Assembly (NCBI RefSeq): GCF_030056705.1
Contig: NZ_JASHIC010000010.1
Coordinates: 154,719 to 218,718, forward strand
Length of the DNA stretch: 64,000 nucleotides
Reading direction: 5' to 3'
DNA from: Flectobacillus longus
GTDB taxonomy: Bacteria > Bacteroidota > Bacteroidia > Cytophagales > Spirosomataceae
Translations under genes and position numbers: made by a program
Part shown: piece by piece, positions 33,308 to 40,990 of the stretch
Position numbering within the stretch: position 1 is the stretch's first letter
How the letters are laid out: each line of letters starts with the position of its first letter
Notes under the pieces: generated by a model
The model's database searches: none
What the model was told of the DNA's origin: nothing
Seen by the model: the letters and a program-made list of their open reading frames with translations, nothing else

Positions 33308-36061
33308 TTAAAGTTTGAAGCGCAAGCCCAATAAATAGCTGCGTTGATAATAGTCTTGTCGAATTAAAGTTTTGTTATTAAGAGCTGATTGTTCAGGAAT
33401 TGAAGAATTTACAGGGTTGCTATTTTTGATAAAAACGCGCATTGGCGTGTTCAAAAGGTTATTAGCTTTCGCAAAAATAGTCCAATGTTTCCCTATATTC
33501 TTTTCGATGGAAGCATCCATTTGGATAAAAGCTTCTTGCCAAAGGTCATTGTTCAAAAATTGAGATACAGTATTGATACGCTCGCCAGTATACGAGGCTG
33601 CCAATTGTGCATCAATGCCTTTTTTCCCGTCTTTATAAAAAACGGATAGATTTCCTACGTGTGCAGACTGCCCGTACATCGGACGAGTTTGGTCAACGCT
33701 ACGAGGCTCTAAATTTCCTTGTGCATTACGAATACGAATCATTTTTTTGGTCGTAATACTAGAGTTGGTATAGGTGTAGTTAGCTTTGAAACCAAAGTTT
33801 TGGAAGTTTTTAATCATATCTAATTCCAAACCATAGTTTTGTGCTGTTCCAAAATTGCCTGGGGTATAAAACACATCTTGTCCACGAGTTTCGTCCACTT
33901 GCAAAGTGTATTCAATAGGGTTCTGAATATTTTTGTAAAAAATACCAGCCATTAATTGGTCTGAGGCATTAGGGAAATATTCGTAACGGAAATCAATGTT
34001 GTCAGCAACAGCACGTTTTAGGTCAGGGTTCCCACGTTCTTGGTATTCTTCGTTGACAATTTTTCCTGGCACAATTTCAAAAAAACCTGGACGGTTGATA
34101 GAGCGGAAATAAGAGAAACGAAGGGTTTGATTACTTTCCAAGGCATATTTTGTATGAATACTTGGCAAAATATCCCAATAATCTTGTGTGCCCGATGGAC
34201 GAAGTTCACCCAAAGGATATAGCATATCATATCCCTGCGAAGTATGCTCAGCACGTACACCCGTGATAATTTGCCACTCTTTTGAGGTCCATTTCCCCAT
34301 AACATACGCTGCTCCTATTTGCTCGGAAGCTTTGTAATTGAGTGCCGAAGCTACTGTACCACGAGGGTTTTCTAACGACCAAGACAAATCGCTATATTGC
34401 TTATAATCTGTTTGATAAAGGGCAAAAGGATTAATAGGTTTAAAGATATAGTTGTTATAAAAATTATCTCGTTGCTTGGTTCTAAACAAACCACCTGCAC
34501 TCCAATCAATGCCTTTGAAAAGGTAATTTACATTGGCATAAAGCGCTATATCTTGGTCGTTATTATGCTCCCAACGACGGGCGCTTTCCGTTGGATAGGT
34601 AAGTGTTTCAACAAATTTTTCTCTTTTTCCTAAAAAATTCACACTAGTATTTTCTGGTACAGCATTGGTTGCCAAGGAATACACAGCCGACCAGTTCACT
34701 GAAAGGTTTGTTGCTAACTGGTGTTTGGCTTGTAGAGTTGAATTAAAAATACTCTGGCGAGTATATCTCAAACGAGTTGAAAATCCCAAACCTGCATTTC
34801 CAGCCACAGGGTCATATCCTCCCGACGAAAAATCAGTAGTTTTTGTTTGACGAACTTGCCAGTTTTGCAAATTCATAAACGCATTGTACCACTGCAATTT
34901 AGTACGTGAATTGAGAGCAAAATCTAGTTTGGCATGTAAGCCCAAACGTTGTTGTTGCTCCGAATAATTACGTTGCGCCAAACTGGTAATACGAGACGTC
35001 GTTTCTGTATCGTAGACTGTCGAGTTGTAGAAATCGCTATTGCTACCACGGAAAGTATTTTGAAAACTTCCTGCCAAAATTACCCCCAAACGATTGTGCA
35101 TATAGCGGTTGCCTACCGACAAACCAGCAATGACATTCGGCATAGGCGAAGCCGACTTTGTATCTAAAAATCCTTTCGCAAAATCCTGTATCGTAGCCGA
35201 ATACGTTTTTCCATAAGCCTCATAAGGTGACTGGGTATGAATCAAGCTTTTGTTCATCGAATCAAATGAGCGATTCATAAACAACTCGCTATATCCAGTG
35301 GCTAAATTAGCTTTTAGTTCTAGTTGCGTTGGAGCTTCTTTCATCACCATATTGATTACACCTCCAACAGCATCGCCTTCTTTGTCGGGCGTAAGTGATT
35401 TGCTTACTTCTAAGCGACCTAACAGTTCGGAAGGGAATATATCTAAAGGTACATAACGATATTTATTGTCTGGACTTGGGATTTTGATACCATTGACCAA
35501 AGTATAATTATAGCGTTTGTCCATACCACGCATAATAGCATATTGTCCATCGCCATTGCTATTGCGTTCTATCGAAATTCCCGAAACACGTTGTACTAAA
35601 TTTGCCACGGTTAAATCAGGCGAAATTTCGATGGCTTTTCCCGAAACGATATTCATCAACTGTAGCGCATTGCGTTCGGCTGAGCGAGCAGTAAGCTCAG
35701 AAGATTTATCGCTATGGGCGGATACCACAACTTCTTCAAGTGTTTGATTGGCATGTGGTTTGAGTTGAATTTTTCTAGTGGTGTGTTCTGGAATCTCGAT
35801 ATTTTCTTCAAAAGATTGGTAGCCCACATAACTTACTTTGAGAGTATGTTTTCCCTTCTTTAGTCCCTTGATTCGAAAATTCCCATCCAATCCAACAACA
35901 TCATACGCACCCTGAGGTATTGCTCTTACAACGGCACCCACAAGTGGTTCGCCTGTTTGCTGGTCTGCGACAGAGCCATGAAATTGGAAGTTTTGTGTAA
36001 ATCCAAGGTGTGCAATTAAGCAACACCACACTATGATAAAATATTTGCACATAATTGTCAT
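33308..36061 (-). CDS. TonB-dependent receptor with carboxypeptidase-like domain
   Basis: 917 residues. After the signal (LAHLGFTQ) comes a CarboxypepD_reg-like domain (GSVADQQTGEPLVGAVVRA ... GNFRIKGLKKGKHTLKVSYV). The plug domain (residues ~120-245) contains MRGMDKRYNYTLVNGIKIPS and DAVGGVINMVMKEAP, and the barrel ends YLLGLRFKL. The start may be either ATG at 36061 or the one at 36052. The gene heads a phosphorus locus with a lipoprotein and phytase, so the ligand may be phytate or a product of it. Its promoter region contains several CGTTAC repeats and lies downstream of a TPR-type regulator. Confidence 0.9.
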   Translation of the reverse strand: MTIMCKYFIIVWCCLIAHLGFTQNFQFHGSVADQQTGEPLVGAVVRAIPQGAYDVVGLDGNFRIKGLKKGKHTLKVSYVGYQSFEENIEIPEHTTRKIQLKPHANQTLEEVVVSAHSDKSSELTARSAERNALQLMNIVSGKAIEISPDLTVANLVQRVSGISIERNSNGDGQYAIMRGMDKRYNYTLVNGIKIPSPDNKYRYVPLDIFPSELLGRLEVSKSLTPDKEGDAVGGVINMVMKEAPTQLELKANLATGYSELFMNRSFDSMNKSLIHTQSPYEAYGKTYSATIQDFAKGFLDTKSASPMPNVIAGLSVGNRYMHNRLGVILAGSFQNTFRGSNSDFYNSTVYDTETTSRITSLAQRNYSEQQQRLGLHAKLDFALNSRTKLQWYNAFMNLQNWQVRQTKTTDFSSGGYDPVAGNAGLGFSTRLRYTRQSIFNSTLQAKHQLATNLSVNWSAVYSLATNAVPENTSVNFLGKREKFVETLTYPTESARRWEHNNDQDIALYANVNYLFKGIDWSAGGLFRTKQRDNFYNNYIFKPINPFALYQTDYKQYSDLSWSLENPRGTVASALNYKASEQIGAAYVMGKWTSKEWQIITGVRAEHTSQGYDMLYPLGELRPSGTQDYWDILPSIHTKYALESNQTLRFSYFRSINRPGFFEIVPGKIVNEEYQERGNPDLKRAVADNIDFRYEYFPNASDQLMAGIFYKNIQNPIEYTLQVDETRGQDVFYTPGNFGTAQNYGLELDMIKNFQNFGFKANYTYTNSSITTKKMIRIRNAQGNLEPRSVDQTRPMYGQSAHVGNLSVFYKDGKKGIDAQLAASYTGERINTVSQFLNNDLWQEAFIQMDASIEKNIGKHWTIFAKANNLLNTPMRVFIKNSNPVNSSIPEQSALNNKTLIRQDYYQRSYLLGLRFKL

Positions 36062-36157
36062 AAAAGGTCTGTGTCTAAGTCGAGCCTAGATGAAATACCT
36101 CGTTGTTTTTGCTGTGACAAAGGTGCAATAAGTCTATTTTGATTTGCAAATTCGTGC

Positions 36158-36290
36158 CGTTACAAAAAGGAAACAGCGTTACAAAGAGCGTTAACAAAAA
36201 AGCAACAGCGTGAATTAAAACTTTACAATTTCCTAAAAATCAATGCTTTTTACTTTTAAAAACGTTACATTATCAAATTGTTAACGTTAC
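36158..36290. promoter_or_regulatory. CGTTAC repeat cluster upstream of the TonB receptor gene
   Basis: CGTTAC occurs at 36158-36163, 36177-36182, 36263-36268 and 36285-36290, with CGTTAAC at 36189-36195, in the 238-nt gap before the receptor gene. Spacings of 19 and 22 nt are near two helix turns. The pattern suggests a multi-site operator, possibly for the neighbouring HTH regulator. No known consensus is matched with certainty. Confidence 0.5.
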
Positions 36291-36299
36291 GTTTCTGAA

Positions 36300-37928
36300 T
36301 TATAAAGACTGAATAAAGGACGACAGATTCTCTCCTTGCGCTAAATTGAGTTTCTTTCGAAGGCGGTATCTCAATACCCGTAGACTGTCTTGTGATACCC
36401 CTAACAAGGAGGCAATTTCAGCGGAGTTTAGATTCATTTTGAGTAAAGCAATCAGACGAATATCGTTGGAAGTAAGCTGTTCGGTGTGAGATTTTAGTTT
36501 TTCTAAAAACCTTTGGTGTACTTGTTCGAACACATGACGGAAGTGTTCCCAGTCATGATCATGCGTGAAGCTTTGGTTGATTTCTTGCATGATTTGTTTC
36601 AGATTTTTCGAAACATTTTTTCGGTCATCTTTCAAGGTTTCTTCCAAACGCAGATATAACTTTTGTAAAAGCTGATTTTTTTGAATGACGTGCAAAGTGT
36701 GGGCACTCAATTCTTGGGTTTTTATCTCGAGTTGATTTTTAAGATGTTCTTCCTCTAACTGCTGATTACGAAGAGCGACTTGCATCAAAGCCTGCTCAGT
36801 TTCTGACACCTTTTGATTTTGTTGATTCAAGTGTAGTTCATTGGCAATTTTCATACGTTGGCGACTCATAATCACAAAGCCCAAACTCCCTAACAGAACC
36901 AATACCACTGCGACGGCAATACCCACAATTTGATTGGTTTTTGTGGCATGGTCAAGACGTTCGATTTCTGCATTTTTTTTGGCAATATCATACATCACTT
37001 GCAGTACAGCCATTTGTTGCATACTTTTTTCGGAATAAATATCCATTGTCATTTTTCGACTTAGTTCAAGATAGTAATAGGCACTATCGTTACGTCCTAA
37101 ATCGTGCAAGGCTCTCGATATATCTCTGTAGGCACTGGCTTCTTGATATTTTTCTTTAAGTGACTGCGAAAGAGATAAGGCTTTTTTTGAATATTGAAGT
37201 CCCTCTTGGGTTTTTCCTGTTTTTCTTAAAACATCTCCCAAATTATTGAGCACTTCTATTTGCGACAGCTCATCTTTGGCTACTTGGTTGACAGATAGGG
37301 CTTTGTTGAAATAGAAATAGGCTGAGTCATACCGAGATAAATCTTCAAAAATACTTCCTAAGTTTTCATAAATCTTGGCAATACCACTCTGATTACCAGC
37401 TTTTTGATATTCTGAAATAGCTTTGCGCTGAAAGTCAAGCGCCAAAGGATATTTACCTTGTTTTTCATACAAATGCCCCAAACGACCATAGGTTTTGGCA
37501 ATACCGCTTGGTTCTTTTTGTTTCTGAAAAATCTTTAAAGCTTCCTGATACTGTTGCAGAGCCGCATTGGGATTGCGCAAGTAATAATACAAAAGTCCCA
37601 AGTCGCAAAGGTTGTCAGCTAAGAGAAGAGGTTTTTGCTGGCTTTTCAACACCTTATTAGCTTGTAAATGAAGCTCTAAAGCTTGAGGATAATGCCCAAA
37701 ATGAAAACATAGTTGTCCCATTTGTTGCAAATAAAGCCCAGCCTCAAGCATTTGTTGCTTTTCGACAGCCGAGTTATATTGGGCTTTTAACTTCAGCAGT
37801 TTGGTATCTGGATGCTGGATTTCACTATAAAAAGTATCTTTATCGAGGGTTTGAGCAGAACCATGAAGTACAATACCCAAAGCCCAAAGGACTAGCAGAA
37901 ATTTGGCGTGCGATTTTATAGACAACAT
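36300..37928 (-). CDS. TPR transmembrane regulator with C-terminal HTH
   Basis: 542 residues from the ATG at 37928. A signal peptide is followed by about six TPR units (for example LCDLGLLYYYLRNPNAALQQ, RLGHLYEKQGKYPLALDFQR), a TM helix (VGIAVAVVLVLLGSLGFVIM), a coiled coil, and a C-terminal LuxR-like HTH (NSAEIASLLGVSQDSLRVLR). Such one-component sensors are widespread in Bacteroidota; the TPR part faces the periplasm and the HTH the cytoplasm. Located next to and upstream of the receptor/phytase unit, it is a likely regulator of it. The DNA-binding domain is at the extreme end, as in the family. Confidence 0.85.
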   Translation of the reverse strand: MLSIKSHAKFLLVLWALGIVLHGSAQTLDKDTFYSEIQHPDTKLLKLKAQYNSAVEKQQMLEAGLYLQQMGQLCFHFGHYPQALELHLQANKVLKSQQKPLLLADNLCDLGLLYYYLRNPNAALQQYQEALKIFQKQKEPSGIAKTYGRLGHLYEKQGKYPLALDFQRKAISEYQKAGNQSGIAKIYENLGSIFEDLSRYDSAYFYFNKALSVNQVAKDELSQIEVLNNLGDVLRKTGKTQEGLQYSKKALSLSQSLKEKYQEASAYRDISRALHDLGRNDSAYYYLELSRKMTMDIYSEKSMQQMAVLQVMYDIAKKNAEIERLDHATKTNQIVGIAVAVVLVLLGSLGFVIMSRQRMKIANELHLNQQNQKVSETEQALMQVALRNQQLEEEHLKNQLEIKTQELSAHTLHVIQKNQLLQKLYLRLEETLKDDRKNVSKNLKQIMQEINQSFTHDHDWEHFRHVFEQVHQRFLEKLKSHTEQLTSNDIRLIALLKMNLNSAEIASLLGVSQDSLRVLRYRLRKKLNLAQGENLSSFIQSL

Positions 37929-38113
37929 ATCAATGAGAAATTTGAAAATCAACACAAAGTTGACCCAAGATTCCCAAAGCGTAATCGTCAGGTAATATTG
38001 TTAATGATTATTTAATGAAGAGGGGTTAGTTTTTTTTAGGTTCAAAGGCACAAAGTGAGTTTAGGGGTAACTTGTTGAGAGAGTTCATGGAATTGTATTG
38101 TTTTTATGTAAAT

Positions 38114-38179
38114 CTGTATATGCCAATACAGGTCTATACAAGAATAGAGGCACATCTGCGCCCCTATTCTTGTATAGAC
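38114..38179 (-). other. two-stem structure after nadA with 22-bp minus-strand RNA stem
   Basis: CTGTAT/ATACAG at 38114-38131 is followed by GTCTATACAAGAATAG (38132-38147) pairing with CTATTCTTGTATAGAC (38164-38179). On the minus-strand RNA the stem extends through the loop by G-U wobbles to an AGAT tetraloop, about 22 bp. On the plus strand the same positions are A-C mismatches, so selection for a minus-strand RNA is suggested. No T-run follows, so it is not a standard terminator. Confidence 0.6.
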
Positions 38180-38196
38180 TAAGTCCTAAAGTATTT

Positions 38197-39186
38197 CTAT
38201 TTACTAATCTCCAACATAGCTTTTAAGGCTTTGAGTGCTGGTTCACGAACGTCTTCTGCTACCTGAATTTCTGGCAACTCATAGAACATAGCGTTGTAGA
38301 GTTTTTCTAAGGTATTCATTTTCATGTATGGACATTCTGAGCATGCGCAAGTGTTTTTCTCGTTGGCAGGCGCTGGAATAATCTTCTTGTTAGGAACCGA
38401 CTCCTTCATTTTATGTAAAATACCAGCTTCTGTAGCTACGATAAACTCTTGGCAATCAGAATCTTTTACAAAATTCAAAAGAGCGGTAGTTGAGCCTACA
38501 AAATCAGCTTGAGAAAGAATAACCTCTTTACATTCTGGGTGAGCAATCAATAAAGCATTAGGGTTTTCCTCCTTCACTTTTTTCAATTTCTCTAAAGAAA
38601 TATCGATGTGAACGATACAAGCTCCATCCCAAAGAATAAGGTCACGTCCTGTTTTCTTCGCTACATATCTTCCCAAATTGGCATCTGGTGCAAAGATGAT
38701 TTGCTTATCCGCAGGAATCGATTCAACCACCTTGAGAGCATTTGACGAAGTACAAATAATATCTGTCATAGCTTTTATATCAGCCGTACAGTTGATATAA
38801 CTTACTACAACAGCTTCAGGATACTGCGCCTTGAAAGCGGCAAATTCCTCTTTTGGAGCAGAATCTGCCAACGAACAACCTGCATTAAAGTCGGGGATAA
38901 CGACCTTTTTGTGTGGGTTCAAAATCTTGGCTGTCTCACCCATAAAATGTACACCACAAAATACAATCATGTCGGCATCTGTTTTTTCGGCTGCTTGCGC
39001 CAAGGCAAGACTATCTCCCAAAAAGTCAGCCAAATCTTGAATTTCAGCATCTACATAGTAGTGAGCCAAGATTACAGCATTTTTTTCTTTTTTGAGTTTT
39101 AAAATTTCTTCTTTTAAGTCAGTTCCCTTAAAAGGTACCGAACGGCTCACATAGCCTACTTTATTTACTTCGTCTAGTAAGTTCAT
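38197..39186 (-). CDS. nadA: quinolinate synthase
   Basis: 329 residues. It condenses iminoaspartate with dihydroxyacetone phosphate to quinolinate in NAD synthesis. Characteristic segments are VILAHYYVDAEIQDLADFLG, VFCGVHFMGETAKIL and the C-terminal CACSECPYMKMN, whose cysteines with those in FCGVH and YINCTAD serve the [4Fe-4S] cluster. Length and motif order fit the family. It follows nadC on the same strand by 190 nt, so the two form the NAD de novo pathway; nadB is not in the window. A structured element lies just beyond its stop. Confidence 0.96.
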   Translation of the reverse strand: MNLLDEVNKVGYVSRSVPFKGTDLKEEILKLKKEKNAVILAHYYVDAEIQDLADFLGDSLALAQAAEKTDADMIVFCGVHFMGETAKILNPHKKVVIPDFNAGCSLADSAPKEEFAAFKAQYPEAVVVSYINCTADIKAMTDIICTSSNALKVVESIPADKQIIFAPDANLGRYVAKKTGRDLILWDGACIVHIDISLEKLKKVKEENPNALLIAHPECKEVILSQADFVGSTTALLNFVKDSDCQEFIVATEAGILHKMKESVPNKKIIPAPANEKNTCACSECPYMKMNTLEKLYNAMFYELPEIQVAEDVREPALKALKAMLEISK

Positions 39187-39376
39187 TTTTTATTAATCGG
39201 TGAATTGTTTTCTAATTTAAAATAAATCAAGTTTTAATAGGTACTAATATGAAATTGCAAGCTATGCCACGCGGAGGTGTAACATACTTTTAAGCTATTT
39301 TATAGAATTCCGAAATCAGAAATCCCCAATCCGCCATAGCTGAAAACACTTACAGCTTATAATTCAGCGTTAATGC

Positions 39377-40231
39377 TTAGTATGCTTTCAAACTTAAATC
39401 TAAGCTTTTGATTTGGTGAGTCAATGCTCCACTCGAAATATAATCTACGCCACATTCGGCATATTGGCGAATGGTAGTTTCGTTGATACCGCCCGAAGCT
39501 TCGGTCAAGTATTTACCATCGATTAAGCGAACTGCCTCACGAAGGTTTTCAAAACTGAAGTTATCCAACATAATTCTATTTACTTGACCAATCGCTAAAA
39601 CTTGCTGTAATTCTTCAAGGTTACGAACTTCAATTTCGATTTGGAGGTTTTTCCCCGTTTTTACTAAATATTCATTAGCCTGACGAATTGCATTAGCAAT
39701 ACCTCCAGCATAATCTACGTGATTATCTTTGATTAAAATCATATCAAAAAGAGCATAGCGATGGTTTACAGCACCTCCAATTTTGCAAGCCCATTTTTCA
39801 CAAAGTCTAAAATTTGGCGTTGTTTTACGGGTATCCAATAATTTGGCATTGGTACCTTCAATCAAATTGACCATCGAGCGTGTGTAGGTCGCAATACCCG
39901 ACATACGTTGCATACAGTTAAGTACCAAGCGCTCAGCCTTTAGAATCGACTGCGAGCGACCTTCTACTGTTAATACGATTTGTCCACGGTCGATAGCTAT
40001 ACCGTCTTCGAGGATAGTTGTAACCTGAAGCTCAGGATCAACTTCTGCAAAAATCATTTTGGCAAGTTCGACCCCAGCCAAAATTCCTTTATCTTTTACC
40101 AATAATCTGGCACGTCCAATGGCATCATGCGGTACAGTCGAGAGCGAAGTATGGTCGCCATCACCGACGTCTTCAGTCAAAGCATTTTGAATGAAGTTTT
40201 TGATATAAGTTGGTTCTAAATAATTAAACAT
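39377..40231 (-). CDS. nadC: nicotinate-nucleotide pyrophosphorylase (carboxylating)
   Basis: 284 residues. It converts quinolinate and PRPP to nicotinate mononucleotide. Motifs: EDVGDGDHTSLSTV, DTRKTTPNFRLCEKWACKIG, GGAVNHRYALFDMILIKDNH, and the C-terminal GVDYISSGALTHQIKSLDLS. The length is typical. It is transcribed ahead of nadA from a likely promoter at 40257-40264. Confidence 0.96.
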   Translation of the reverse strand: MFNYLEPTYIKNFIQNALTEDVGDGDHTSLSTVPHDAIGRARLLVKDKGILAGVELAKMIFAEVDPELQVTTILEDGIAIDRGQIVLTVEGRSQSILKAERLVLNCMQRMSGIATYTRSMVNLIEGTNAKLLDTRKTTPNFRLCEKWACKIGGAVNHRYALFDMILIKDNHVDYAGGIANAIRQANEYLVKTGKNLQIEIEVRNLEELQQVLAIGQVNRIMLDNFSFENLREAVRLIDGKYLTEASGGINETTIRQYAECGVDYISSGALTHQIKSLDLSLKAY

Positions 40232-40256
40232 GCTAGATACAGATTGTTTTATGTCC

Positions 40257-40264
40257 CAAAAGTA
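40257..40264 (-). promoter_or_regulatory. candidate -7 box TACTTTTG (minus strand) for nadC
   Basis: CAAAAGTA on the plus strand is the complement of TACTTTTG, matching TAnnTTTG. It lies 26 nt upstream of the nadC start. No -33 TTG was found at the usual distance. Confidence 0.45.
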
Positions 40265-40408
40265 AGAAAATTATTCAATTGTACTTTTGAAATTTTTTGT
40301 AGGCAATACCTCATTATTGTTATAAAAATCCCAAGAAAATTGGGTAAGTCTCTTTTTATACAGACGTAAAATTTGGTGTAAAGTTTGCGATACTTCTATA
40401 AAACTTGC

Positions 40409-40416
40409 TACTTTTG
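40409..40416 (+). promoter_or_regulatory. promoter: TTTG-N21-TACTTTTG
   Basis: TTTG at 40384-40387 and TACTTTTG at 40409-40416 are spaced by 21 nt, which matches the -33/-7 layout known for this phylum. The ATG of the next gene at 40426 is only 9 nt further, so the message is nearly leaderless. It rules out the in-frame TTG start at 40405. Confidence 0.6.
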
Positions 40417-40425
40417 TGTTCAACA

Positions 40426-40791
40426 ATGAAAAAAACATCTCACATATCGCGTTTGTTCAGCACTTTTTTCGTGTGCTTGATGCTGATGTTTACCGTTTTT
40501 GGTAAAACATTTTCGGCATCGCAGGTACACTTTTCTGGTGTGAAAAAAGCGAAAACTGAGCAGTCCAAAAAACAAAAAGGAGCTACTCCTGAATGTTCTG
40601 TAAGTGAATTATCGGTAATGCACGCTAGTCCAAGTATTAGTTTTGATGCTGTTAGTGATTTTGTTTTTTCAATTCCTAACGTTGTGATTCCTGTGGCAGT
40701 TCATGCTTTGGGTCAGCAATTGAAGGTTACTTCTCCTAATATTCTTTACGAAATTCTGTTCGAGCATTTTATTGCTACCAATGCTCCCTGA
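40426..40791 (+). CDS. small secreted protein of unknown function
   Basis: 121 residues with signal peptide KKTSHISRLFSTFFVCLMLM and a cleavage near FGKTFSAS. The mature part is short, with one cysteine and hydrophobic patches (FVFSIPNVVIPVAVHALGQQ). I do not recognise the family. It lies between nadC (divergent) and secDF (same strand, 199-nt gap), with its own promoter. Confidence 0.55.
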   Translation: MKKTSHISRLFSTFFVCLMLMFTVFGKTFSASQVHFSGVKKAKTEQSKKQKGATPECSVSELSVMHASPSISFDAVSDFVFSIPNVVIPVAVHALGQQLKVTSPNILYEILFEHFIATNAP

Positions 40792-40990
40792 TTCCTTTTT
40801 TTCTTGGTTTAAATGATTGAAAGTCTAACGATATAGGCTTTATGGGCAATTTGTTGGTCATTTGTATCATGATTTCCCAAGCTTCAGACTCAACATTTGC
40901 TCCACCCTTACCAAACCCTTTTCTAATCTTGTAATAGGCAACTGTTACACACAAGTAATTCACATTCATTTTTCAAATAACTAAAAACAA

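Noticed and set aside
34018..34305. 95-codon minus-strand ORF inside the TonB receptor gene
   Set aside because: A shadow frame of the 917-codon receptor, which has complete family motifs in the real frame.
40775..40969. 64-codon minus-strand ORF before secDF
   Set aside because: No signal peptide, no motif and a position overlapping the 3' end of the small secreted protein gene; likely a chance frame.
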